Shown: positions 1-7,227 of the stretch, piece by piece | How the letters are laid out: each line of letters starts with the position of its first letter | Numbering within the stretch: position 1 is the stretch's first letter | Source: an uncultured Bacilli bacterium | GTDB lineage: Bacteria > Bacillota_I > Bacilli_A > RF39 > UBA660 | Direction: 5' to 3' | Assembly: GCA_948874605.1 (NCBI GenBank) | Contig: CAQRXS010000062.1 | Span: 1 to 8,083, forward strand | DNA: 8,083 nucleotides | Notes under the pieces: generated by a model | Told to the model about the DNA's origin: nothing | Database searches by the model: none | Seen by the model: only the letters and a program-made list of their open reading frames with translations | Position numbers and translations under genes: made by a program

Positions 1-3000
1 GCCGGGTCTGATCAGATGATAGAAATTGGTGCTGTTAAAATTCAAAATGGGAAAATATTGGATCGTTTTGATGAACTCATAGATCCTCATCGTCCCATTC
101 CTAAAAAAATTACAGAATTAACATTTATTACGGATGAGATGGTGCAAGGCTGTGACACAGAAGAAAATGTAACGAAACGCTTTTTAGAGTGGGCAGGAGA
201 AAATCCTATGGTTGCCCATAATGCGAAGTTTGATATTTCATTTATGAAAGCCGCATGTAATAAGTATGGTTTTGGTGAGTTTAAAACAACAGTTATCGAT
301 ACCATGAGTATGGCGCGGATGATTCATCCAGAGTGGCCTAATCATAAATTGCAAACTTTAACGAAAAAATTAGATATACCTTGGGATGAAGAAAAACACC
401 ATAGAGCTGATTATGATGCAGAAGGTACATCCCTTGCTTTTTATAAAATGTGTAAGGTTCTTTTTGATCGTAATATCGCGACTTCTATGCAATTATTAGA
501 AGAAGTAGATATGGAGTCTTTAGTTCGATTTGCTTTTCCTTTTCATGCCACACTGATTGCGCGAACAAGAGAGGGTTTGAAAAATTTATTTAAAATAGTG
601 TCTATTGCAAATACAAAATATCTTTATAAAAATGAGGCACCTAAAATTCCTCGAAATGAGATAAAGAAATTAAGAGAAGGACTATTAATTGGTTCTGGAT
701 GTATCAATGGAGAAATTTTTGATAAAGCGTCTGGGAAAGATGACGAAGAACTTGTAAATATGATGAGTTTCTATGATTATATTGAGGTTCAACCTATTAG
801 TGCTTTTACTCATTTAATTGGTCCGGAATCTAAATTTCCAAATATGTTAGCAGCAGAAGAATATCTAAAACGTATTGTTAGAGTTGCTAAGGAAGCTGGT
901 AAACCTGTGGTTGCAACGGGAGATGTACATACCCTTACCAAGGATGATAAAATATATCGCGAGATTATTATTAATCAAAAGTTCAATGGTAAGCTTCATC
1001 CATTAAATCGAAGAGGAATTGAAGTTCCTGATATGTATTTAAAAACAACTGCTGAAATGCTTGAAGATTTCTCTTTTCTAGGGGAAGAAGAAGCATATGA
1101 AATTGTTGTAACAAATACAAATAAAATTGCCGATATGGTTAGTGAAGTAGAGGTTATTTTAGATACGAAAGGAATTCCTTTTGCACCGATTATTGAAAAC
1201 TCCCAAATGACGGTTACTGATATGGTTTATAAAAAGGCAAGTGAATGGTATGGAGATCCATTGCCATTTCATATTGAAGAGAGAATTGCTCTAGAACTTT
1301 ATGGAGCGCCTTTTATTGATGCAGTAAAGAAAAATGCAGGTGAGGCTGCAGAGGCTAGCGTAATCTATCAAAGACTACATGACGTTATAACAAAAGGACC
1401 AGAATCTGTTCAAAAAGAAATCTTTGATTCTCTTCGTTTAGAAGATAGTGAGACTTCGGATGAAGAGCTCATGGCATCCGCTAAAGGGAAAATGACCGCG
1501 ATTATTGGAGCAAATTTTGACGTTATTTATTTAATTGCTCAGAAGCTTGTAAAACATTCCAATGATGAAGGTTTCTTAGTAGGTTCTCGTGGATCTGTTG
1601 GTTCTAGCTTTGTTGCCAATTTAATGGGGATTACAGAAGTAAACAGTTTAGCACCTCATTATCGTTGTCCAAATTGTAAATTAAGCTTATTTGAAGATGA
1701 AAATGGAGAATCTTTAGGAAATGAATATAAATGTGGTTATGACCTTCCAGATAAAAAATGTCCGAATTGTAAAACCTCTATGACCAAAGAAGGACATGAT
1801 ATCCCATTCCAAACATTCTTAGGATTTAACGCGGATAAAGTTCCGGATATTGATTTGAATTTCTCGGATTTAAATCAAGCTAGTGCTCATGAATATACAA
1901 AAGTATTATTTGGTGAAGATAATGTATATCGAGCTGGAACGATTGGTACTGTTGCCGAAAAAACGGCTTATGGCTATGTAAAAGGTTATTGTGAAGCAAA
2001 AAATATTTTAATGAGAAATATTGAAGTGGAACGTCTTGCTATTGGATGTACAGGATGTAAAAGAACAACGGGGCAACATCCAGGTGGAATCGTTGTTATT
2101 CCAGATTATATGGAAGTATTTGACTTTACTGCATTTCAGTTTCCGTCTGAAGATCCCACTAAGGATTGGCGTACAACGCACTTTGATTATCATGCCATTG
2201 ACGAATGTGTTTTGAAACTAGATATTTTGGGGCATACCGATCCTACACAACTGCGAATGATTCAAGATTTAACTGGTGACGACATTACTAAAGTTCCTCT
2301 TGATGATAAAGAAACGATGAGTATATTTACTAGCACAAAGGCTCTTGGAGTTACTTCAGAACAAATTCTATGTGACACTGGTACACTTGGAGTTCCTGAG
2401 TTTGGTACAGGCTTTACGATTCAGCTTGTTAAAGATACGAAACCGAAAACATTTGCCGAACTTGTAAAAATATCAGGACTTGCTCATGGGACAGATGTTT
2501 GGCTTGGTAATGCACAGGAGCTCATTCAAAAAAATGTTGTTCTGTTTAGTAAAGTTATTGGGTGTCGTGATGACATCATGGTAGAACTCATGTATGGTGG
2601 GCTTGAACCATTTAAAGCATTTAAAATTATGGAGTTTGTACGTAAGGGAAAAGCAAGCAAAGATCCAGAAACTTGGGCCGGTTTTAAAGAGATCATGGAA
2701 AAAGCTAAAATTCCAGATTGGTTTATTAATTCTTGTTTTAAAATTAAGTACATGTTTCCAAAAGCCCATGCAGCAGCTTATGTTATGAGTGCTTTTCGAA
2801 TTGCTTGGTATAAAGTTCATAAACCACTTGTTTATTATTGTACGTATTTTTCTACGCGATTCACTGATTTTGATATTGATTCGATGGTAAAAGGCTATGA
2901 CGCTATTCGGGCTAAAATGCTAGAAATTCAAAGTAAGGGTTATGACATGACCAATAAAGAAGCAAGTACTTTAGAAACACTTAAACTTGCTCTTGAAGCA

Positions 3001-3285
3001 ACAGCACGAGGAATTCAATTTAAAAATATTGATATTGAACGCAGCGAAGGGAAGAACTTTGTTATGGACGCTGATACGAATAGTTTAATTATGCCGTTTA
3101 GTTCGTTAGATGGATTAGGAGAGTCTGTTGCTACCAAAATTATTGAAGAAAGAAATCAAAAAGCTTTCTATAGTATTGAAGATTTCCAAAATCGTGGAAA
3201 AGTCAATCAAACTACGGTAGAAAAAATGAGATTAATGGGAATTTTTGGAAATATGCCAGAAACAAGTCAATTGTCATTGTTTTAA
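1..3285 (+). CDS. polC: DNA polymerase III alpha subunit, Gram-positive type (PolC), 5'-truncated by window edge
   Basis: Replicative DNA polymerase with built-in 3'-5' proofreading; acts at the fork in low-GC Gram-positives. The reading frame is open from base 1, and the ATG at 16 falls inside the exonuclease domain, so it is an internal Met and not the start. Numbering from that Met: the DEDDh exonuclease lacks its first motif (upstream of the window) but keeps the HNAKFD block (D73) and the H129/D134 pair of HHRADYDA. The second part of the PHP domain follows, then a zinc-binding CPNC (551-554)/CPNC (582-585) module and the polymerase core. The palm aspartates are D611 and D613 (PDIDLNFS) and D736 (LKLDILG). 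The protein ends in SQLSLF, a sliding-clamp binding tail. About 60 residues (429-492) look additional to the Bacillus subtilis enzyme as I recall it. The OB and N-terminal parts are missing. No terminator follows; the next promoter starts about 40 bases downstream. Confidence 0.97.
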   Translation, partial: AGSDQMIEIGAVKIQNGKILDRFDELIDPHRPIPKKITELTFITDEMVQGCDTEENVTKRFLEWAGENPMVAHNAKFDISFMKAACNKYGFGEFKTTVIDTMSMARMIHPEWPNHKLQTLTKKLDIPWDEEKHHRADYDAEGTSLAFYKMCKVLFDRNIATSMQLLEEVDMESLVRFAFPFHATLIARTREGLKNLFKIVSIANTKYLYKNEAPKIPRNEIKKLREGLLIGSGCINGEIFDKASGKDDEELVNMMSFYDYIEVQPISAFTHLIGPESKFPNMLAAEEYLKRIVRVAKEAGKPVVATGDVHTLTKDDKIYREIIINQKFNGKLHPLNRRGIEVPDMYLKTTAEMLEDFSFLGEEEAYEIVVTNTNKIADMVSEVEVILDTKGIPFAPIIENSQMTVTDMVYKKASEWYGDPLPFHIEERIALELYGAPFIDAVKKNAGEAAEASVIYQRLHDVITKGPESVQKEIFDSLRLEDSETSDEELMASAKGKMTAIIGANFDVIYLIAQKLVKHSNDEGFLVGSRGSVGSSFVANLMGITEVNSLAPHYRCPNCKLSLFEDENGESLGNEYKCGYDLPDKKCPNCKTSMTKEGHDIPFQTFLGFNADKVPDIDLNFSDLNQASAHEYTKVLFGEDNVYRAGTIGTVAEKTAYGYVKGYCEAKNILMRNIEVERLAIGCTGCKRTTGQHPGGIVVIPDYMEVFDFTAFQFPSEDPTKDWRTTHFDYHAIDECVLKLDILGHTDPTQLRMIQDLTGDDITKVPLDDKETMSIFTSTKALGVTSEQILCDTGTLGVPEFGTGFTIQLVKDTKPKTFAELVKISGLAHGTDVWLGNAQELIQKNVVLFSKVIGCRDDIMVELMYGGLEPFKAFKIMEFVRKGKASKDPETWAGFKEIMEKAKIPDWFINSCFKIKYMFPKAHAAAYVMSAFRIAWYKVHKPLVYYCTYFSTRFTDFDIDSMVKGYDAIRAKMLEIQSKGYDMTNKEASTLETLKLALEATARGIQFKNIDIERSEGKNFVMDADTNSLIMPFSSLDGLGESVATKIIEERNQKAFYSIEDFQNRGKVNQTTVEKMRLMGIFGNMPETSQLSLF

Positions 3286-3325
3286 AACTAAGAAAATATA
3301 AAATTGATATTGTAGGAGAAAACAT

Positions 3326-3351
3326 TTGACAAATTAAAAAATTGCTAGAAT
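3326..3351 (+). promoter_or_regulatory. Promoter of first paralog
   Basis: A perfect -35 TTGACA (3326-3331) is followed by an extended -10, TGC-TAGAAT (-10 hexamer 3346-3351). The spacer is only 14 nt, short for sigma-A, so activity may depend on the extended -10 or on an activator. The -10 lies inside a perfect 7-bp inverted repeat (3341-3357). The same -35 and the following AATTAAA occur upstream of the second paralog. Confidence 0.6.
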
Positions 3352-3357
3352 AGCAAT
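3341..3357. promoter_or_regulatory. Inverted repeat over the -10, possible operator
   Basis: ATTGCTA-GAA-TAGCAAT is a perfect 7-bp inverted repeat with a 3-base centre that covers the -10 of the first paralog. No T-run follows, so it is not an intrinsic terminator. In the second cassette only the right half (ATAGCAA) is kept. A repressor operator is an inference from position alone. Confidence 0.35.
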
Positions 3358-3379
3358 CATATTAGAAATGAGGATTTTG

Positions 3380-4675
3380 ATGGAAAAGAAGTTTTCTGAA
3401 AAAATTTTAAGTGTTTCAGAAAGAAAAATTATAGCTGAAATAGAATCAGCGATGAAAAAATTAGAAGTAAATATGGAGCAAAGTGAAGGCGATAAAGAGA
3501 ATAATGTATTTTTTGTAAAACGATTAGTTGGTATGCATATGTTGTTACGTATCTACAAACTAAAGAAAAATAGTTTTATTATAAATAAAGTAAAAAGTAT
3601 GGATTCTGAAGAAATTGATCAGTGTTTTGATTTATTAAGACCTGGACTAAAAAAAGAGTTTCAAATGCTAGCAGTAGAAAGACGTTATGAAAAATCTTTA
3701 GAAGCTTTTCAGAAAAAGTTTTTGGAGTATATTGACGAGTCTTTTGAGCCAAAGTCTTTAGAGATTTGTGAAAAATCTGCGTTAGCCTGCGAAAAAATTG
3801 TATTATCTACAACAGGCTTTTACGAATTTTATTCTGACGCAAGAATCAAGAAAATTTTATTGAGAAAATTAGAGTTAGCATATATTGACAATTCTTTGAA
3901 GAGTTTTATAACAGAAATATATAATTTTCTATCTTTGAGTCAACAATTTGAAAGTATTGAATTAGAAAATGATTTTAAAGAGAAATTTAATCAATTTTAT
4001 TATAGTAGAAAAAAGCAATTGGAACCTGGAATAATCAATATGGTTTTGTTAGAAATCGTAAAACAAGCAGATATTTCACGTGATTTTTTATTAACTTATT
4101 TAGAAAATAGATCGCACCAAGATGTGAAAACTAATGTTAAGATAATTTTGGATTTGGTAAAGCAATATGAAGCATATTTTAAAGAGTATTCCGAGGAAAA
4201 AGAACAATTAAATCAAAAATTTCATCAGGAATCACTAGCAATGGATGCACAATATAGTAAGCGAAGCTTTAAAGAAAATATAATTTTAGAAAGTTTAGAA
4301 TCTTATCATATTCTTTCTGATGTAAAAGAAAATCCTTATTTTTATTTAAATTCTTCTAATGTAGAACTTTATTTGAACTATTTGTTTTTCAGTAACCAAG
4401 ATAGTACATTTGAAGGAAATATGCAGAAGTATGCTGAATCTTTCTGTGATGTAGCCCATCCTTTTTACGCGGATTTAAAAGATTATATTGGCAAATCGTG
4501 TGGTTGCAGTTTTGATCATTTAAGCGAAAAGGGTTATGAATTAATTTTAGATGAGCTATTGAAATTTCAAAAAATAAATAAATTGATTAAAGGAGCGAAT
4601 GTGTTTGAACTAACAGAAATGCAAGTTCTTACAACGAATTTTAATGAGAATCCTCAATTGCATTTAGGACTGTAG
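3380..4675 (+). CDS. Unknown protein, first of two tandem paralogs (431 aa)
   Basis: I do not recognise this family. The start chosen is ATG 3380, because GAGG (3370-3373) lies 6 nt upstream and this start aligns with the one in the downstream paralog; the in-frame ATG at 3368 overlaps that ribosome site. There is no signal peptide or membrane segment, so the protein is probably cytosolic. It is Lys/Glu-rich and looks mostly helical, with a likely short coiled coil at about 268-293. Blocks shared with the paralog are MDSEEIDQCFDL (74-85), FYEFYSDARIK (147-157), the ELENDFKE...RKKQLE stretch (194-215), QYSKRSFKE (near 290), NPYFYL (from 318) with SSNV and FSNQDS just after, and KINKLIKG (398-405). 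Cysteines 82, 130 and 376 are conserved in both. The gene is AT-richer than polC. It has its own promoter and terminator, and read-through from polC is possible because polC has no visible terminator. Confidence 0.9.
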   Translation: MEKKFSEKILSVSERKIIAEIESAMKKLEVNMEQSEGDKENNVFFVKRLVGMHMLLRIYKLKKNSFIINKVKSMDSEEIDQCFDLLRPGLKKEFQMLAVERRYEKSLEAFQKKFLEYIDESFEPKSLEICEKSALACEKIVLSTTGFYEFYSDARIKKILLRKLELAYIDNSLKSFITEIYNFLSLSQQFESIELENDFKEKFNQFYYSRKKQLEPGIINMVLLEIVKQADISRDFLLTYLENRSHQDVKTNVKIILDLVKQYEAYFKEYSEEKEQLNQKFHQESLAMDAQYSKRSFKENIILESLESYHILSDVKENPYFYLNSSNVELYLNYLFFSNQDSTFEGNMQKYAESFCDVAHPFYADLKDYIGKSCGCSFDHLSEKGYELILDELLKFQKINKLIKGANVFELTEMQVLTTNFNENPQLHLGL

Positions 4676-4699
4676 TGAAATAATTTTACAGTCTTTTTT
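4666..4699 (+). terminator. Intrinsic terminator of first paralog
   Basis: The stem pairs GACTGTA (4668-4674) with TACAGTC (4687-4693), extendable by a G-T and an A-T pair, with a 12-nt loop and a run of six T (4694-4699). The left arm includes the last codons and most of the TAG stop. The segment GTGAAATAATTTTACAGT is nearly identical to the terminator of the second paralog. Confidence 0.85.
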
Positions 4700-4873
4700 A
4701 TTTTGGGTTAATTGATACTAGAAGATGCAAAGTCTAATACTTTGTTACTTTTAGGATTTAATCATTTCATTTATAAAAGGATTTATAGAGCTCACTGGAA
4801 CATTTTCGATGCGGGTGTTTTTATTTAATTTAAATTAGGCAAAAAATATTGAAACATGTCCAATCCAAAAAAA

Positions 4874-4901
4874 TTGACAAATTAAATAAAAATGGTATAA
4901 T
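4874..4901 (+). promoter_or_regulatory. Promoter of second paralog
   Basis: The -35 TTGACA (4874-4879) is separated by 16 nt from a consensus TATAAT (4896-4901), preceded by the TGG of an extended -10. By sequence this is the stronger of the two cassette promoters. TTGACAAATTAAA and AATAGCAA are shared with the promoter of the first paralog. Confidence 0.8.
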
Positions 4902-4931
4902 AGCAAACGTGTTAAAAAAAGGGGGATTTTT

Positions 4932-6215
4932 ATGGAAATGGCGTTTTTTGAAAATTTTTTTAGCGATTATGAAAGAGACAATATGGCTAAAATAGACTCG
5001 TTAATACAAGAATTAAAGCAAAATATTGGACAAGTTGGGCGTTATGAAGAGAGTAAAGTCTTTTTTGTAAATAAATTAGTGAGTATGCGTATGTTGGAGC
5101 GTATCTATGAGCTAAAGAAAGATAGTATTGTTATAAATAGAATAAATGATATGGATTCTGAAGAAATAGATCAGTGTTTTGATTTGTTTGGATTAAGAAT
5201 AAAAAAGGAACTTAAAAAGCAAGCAGTAAAAGCTTCCTATGAAGAATCTTTAAAAGCTCTACGAAAAAAAATAGGAGCTACTAAGGAATCTTTTAATCCA
5301 AAGTCTTTAGAAATCTGCAAAAAATATGTTTTATCCTTTGGAAAAATTGTATTATCTAGAACAGATTTTTATGAGTTTTATTCTGATGCAAGAATTAAGC
5401 AATTTTTATTGGGAAAATTAGAGTCTGGAAATATAGATCGTGCTTTGCAAAGTTCTATAACAGAAATATATAATTTTTTATCTTTGAATCAAAAATTTGG
5501 AAGCAACGAATTAGAAAATGATTTTAAAGAACTATTTAATCAATTTTATTACAAAAGAAAGAAACAATTGGAAACTAAAATAATCAATGAAATTTTGTTA
5601 GAAATTTTAAAACAAACAGGACTTTTAGAATGCGTAAGTGATTTTACTTCGAAAATGATTTTACTTAGTAATGTGAAAGCAAATTTTAAGTTTATTTTGG
5701 ATTTTATAAAACAATGTGAAGAGTACTCTAAGGAAAAAGAACAATTATTTCAAAAATATCAACAAGAATTACTAGATATTGAGGAACAATATAGTAAGCG
5801 AAGTTTTAAAGAACAATTAATTTTAAAATGTTTAAAATCTAATCATATTCTTTCTGGTGTAAAGGAAGAAAATCCTTATTTTTATTTAAGTTCTTCTAAT
5901 GTAAATCTTTATTTGAACTATTTGCTTTTCAGTAATCAAGATAGTGCATTTGAAATTAAAATACAAAATTGGGTAGAGAATAGGAAACTTGGAGATCACC
6001 CTTTCATGAAAGATTTAGAAGATTATGTTGTAAGGTCCTATAGTTGTAGTTTTGAACATTTAGGGCAAGAGGGCTATAACGCAATGCTAGAAACTTTATT
6101 GAATTTTCAAAAGATAAATAAATTGATTAAAGGGGAACACAAGTTTGAGCCAACAGAAATGCAAGCTTTATTAAAAAACTTCTATGATGATCCACGATTA
6201 AATTTAAGGCGTTAA
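4932..6215 (+). CDS. Unknown protein, second of two tandem paralogs (427 aa)
   Basis: Paralog of the gene just upstream, alignable along the whole length, with roughly 55-60 % identity by eye. The start is ATG 4932, 6 nt after a GGGGG ribosome site (4921-4925), the same geometry as in the first copy. The family and function are unrecognised. No signal peptide or membrane span is seen; the composition is charged and probably helical. It keeps MDSEEIDQCFDL (74-85), FYEFYSDARIK, TEIYNFLSL, QYSKRSFKE, NPYFYL, FSNQDS and KINKLIKG, and three cysteines in the same contexts (DQCFDL, SLEIC, CSFEHL). It differs from the first copy by a 4-residue deletion before SKEKEQL and by divergent patches: the first 45 residues, the stretch after LLEILKQ, and the stretch after FSNQDSAFE. 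It is a separate transcription unit with its own promoter and terminator. Confidence 0.9.
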   Translation: MEMAFFENFFSDYERDNMAKIDSLIQELKQNIGQVGRYEESKVFFVNKLVSMRMLERIYELKKDSIVINRINDMDSEEIDQCFDLFGLRIKKELKKQAVKASYEESLKALRKKIGATKESFNPKSLEICKKYVLSFGKIVLSRTDFYEFYSDARIKQFLLGKLESGNIDRALQSSITEIYNFLSLNQKFGSNELENDFKELFNQFYYKRKKQLETKIINEILLEILKQTGLLECVSDFTSKMILLSNVKANFKFILDFIKQCEEYSKEKEQLFQKYQQELLDIEEQYSKRSFKEQLILKCLKSNHILSGVKEENPYFYLSSSNVNLYLNYLLFSNQDSAFEIKIQNWVENRKLGDHPFMKDLEDYVVRSYSCSFEHLGQEGYNAMLETLLNFQKINKLIKGEHKFEPTEMQALLKNFYDDPRLNLRR

Positions 6216-6408
6216 TCAAAATTTCTTAAAAAGATTGTAATGAAATAATTTTACAGTTTTTTTTCTTTCAAGTTACTAATTACAAATATTAGTACTTAAA
6301 AAGTAAGGCTATATGGACCATATCAAAATACTTTCTTGTTTATTTTTTATAGTTTCTTTATTTTATGATTATTCCGTTCATAAAAAGGAATAAATTGTTC
6401 ATTTCAAC
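6216..6408. other. Intergenic region with small inverted repeats and one weak short frame
   Basis: After the terminator this stretch holds three perfect inverted repeats: TACTAAT/ATTAGTA (6274-6294), ATATGG-A-CCATAT (6311-6323) and TTATTCC/GGAATAA (6369-6393). None has a T-run, so they could be operators or chance in AT-rich DNA. A 26-codon frame (6313-6393) would encode a peptide with one hydrophobic stretch and a KKE end. Its ribosome site (TAAGG, 4 nt away) is poor and no promoter is clear, so I do not call it a gene. Confidence 0.4.
6231..6264 (+). terminator. Intrinsic terminator of second paralog
   Basis: AAGATTGTAA (6231-6240) pairs with TTACAGTTTT (6251-6260) through two G-T wobbles, with a 10-nt loop and an uninterrupted T-run to 6264. 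It is homologous to the terminator of the first paralog (shared GAAATAATTTTACAGT) but lies about 16 bases beyond the stop codon instead of overlapping it. Confidence 0.75.
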
Positions 6409-6437
6409 TTGAACTATCGATTTAGCTATGCTAAAAT
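6409..6437 (+). promoter_or_regulatory. Promoter of the rpmG-efp operon
   Basis: TTGAAC (6409-6414), a 17-nt spacer and TAAAAT (6432-6437), with TGC forming an extended -10. It lies 32 bases before the rpmG start and follows the terminator of the second paralog. Confidence 0.8.
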
Positions 6438-6469
6438 ACATATAGTTTTGATGTGAGGAGGTTATACCT

Positions 6470-6646
6470 ATGGCAAAAAAAGAAGATAGACAATACTTTT
6501 GGGTGAAATGTTCTCGTTGTGGAAAAGTAACACGTAGACCAAGAATTAAAAATAAGAAAAATACGCCAGATAAGATGGAATTAAATAAATATTGTCCAAA
6601 TTGTCGTCAAGTAACAGTATTTAAAGAATCTAAAGTTGGAAAGTAA
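6470..6646 (+). CDS. rpmG: 50S ribosomal protein L33, zinc-ribbon form
   Basis: A 58-residue basic protein of the large ribosomal subunit. The start ATG 6470 is preceded by a strong GAGGAGG (6455-6461) at 8 nt. Two CxxC pairs, C14/C17 and C42/C45, form the zinc ribbon of the cysteine-containing L33 type. The core [19 protein letters not shown] matches the L33 pattern (KNKRNxPxxLELKKYCP). The stretch between the first CxxC and the core (GKVTRRPRI) departs from the usual RNYxTxKN, and the C-terminal end is longer than the common 49-50 residues, so this is a divergent member. The gene is 20 nt upstream of efp and very likely co-transcribed with it, which suits a joint role in translation. Confidence 0.85.
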   Translation: MAKKEDRQYFWVKCSRCGKVTRRPRIKNKKNTPDKMELNKYCPNCRQVTVFKESKVGK

Positions 6647-6666
6647 ATTTAAAAGGAGGATAACTC

Positions 6667-7227
6667 ATGCAAATCAACATTAATGATATTAAAAATGGCA
6701 TGACTATTATTATCGATGGTAATCTTTGCCAAATTGTTGAATTTCAACACGTAAAACCTGGTAAAGGAAGTGCATTTGTTCGAATTAAATTAAGAAATTT
6801 AAGAACTGGTGCTGTAGTTGAGAATTCTTATAATACAAATATCAAAATAGAAAGAGCGAGAATTGACAGAATGCCAATGCAATTTCTATATACTGATGGG
6901 AATTCATTTGTTTTCATGAATACTGAAACTTATGATCAAATTGAAGTTCCTGCGAATAAATTAGAAAATGAAAAACGCTTCTTAAAAGAAGGTTTGGAAA
7001 TTCAACTTGATTATTATGAGGGAGAGTTAATTGGTGTAACGCTTCCAGAAAAAATTGAATTTGAGATAATTGAAACTGAACCAGCTGTAAAAGGAAATAC
7101 AACAAATAATGCAATGAAGGATGCAACAATCGAAACTGGTTATACAGTCAAAGTTCCATTGTTTATTAATCAAGGAGAAAGAATAATTATTTCTACAAGT
7201 GATGGAAAGTATTCTAGTAGAGCTTAA
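6667..7227 (+). CDS. efp: Translation elongation factor P
   Basis: EF-P binds between the ribosomal P and E sites and relieves stalling at consecutive prolines. The 186-residue length matches the family (about 185). The N-terminal KOW-like domain carries the loop HVKPGKGSAFVR, with K33 at the tip where the family is usually modified post-translationally. The two OB-type domains follow, with the signatures VFMNTETYDQIEVP and, near the end, the IISTSDGKYSSRA region typical of the C-terminal domain. The start is ATG 6667 with AAAGGAGG just upstream. It is second in the rpmG-efp operon. The TAA stop forms part of the terminator stem. No modification enzyme gene is visible in the window. Confidence 0.97.
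   Translation: MQININDIKNGMTIIIDGNLCQIVEFQHVKPGKGSAFVRIKLRNLRTGAVVENSYNTNIKIERARIDRMPMQFLYTDGNSFVFMNTETYDQIEVPANKLENEKRFLKEGLEIQLDYYEGELIGVTLPEKIEFEIIETEPAVKGNTTNNAMKDATIETGYTVKVPLFINQGERIIISTSDGKYSSRA

Larger units (their letters stand above)
3326..6264 (+). repeat. Tandem duplication of a promoter-gene-terminator cassette
   Basis: Unit one spans 3326-4699 and unit two 4874-6264. Start codons are 1552 bases apart. Similarity runs from the -35 through the coding region to the terminator T-run. DNA identity is highest in the blocks encoding MDSEEIDQCFDL and NPYFYL...FSNQDS. The spacer 4700-4873 shows no clear counterpart upstream of unit one and no insertion-sequence ends. It does contain CAAAGT-ctaat-ACTTTG (4728-4744), which has no T-run. 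Confidence 0.85.

Noticed and set aside
16..18. ATG at 16 as the start of polC
   Set aside because: The frame is open upstream to base 1, and the sequence from 16 is mid-exonuclease domain (MIEIGAVKI), so the real start lies outside the window.
2473..2820. Antisense open frame of 115 codons inside polC, and similar shorter ones at 87-305, 2008-2193, 6914-7129 and 7641-7832
   Set aside because: They lie opposite strongly conserved coding sequence, show no recognisable protein features and are explained by the base composition of the sense gene.
3368..3370. ATG at 3368 as the start of the first paralog
   Set aside because: It overlaps the ribosome site GAGG that serves ATG 3380, and only 3380 aligns with the start of the second paralog.
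4728..4744. CAAAGT-ctaat-ACTTTG as a second terminator after the first paralog
   Set aside because: The arms are only 6 bp, AT-rich and lack a T-run; the real terminator is just upstream.
3326..6264. The paralog pair as a toxin-antitoxin, phage-defence or restriction system
   Set aside because: No nuclease, ATPase, methylase, HTH or membrane motif is visible in either protein, and the two genes are similar rather than complementary. Calling a function would be invention.
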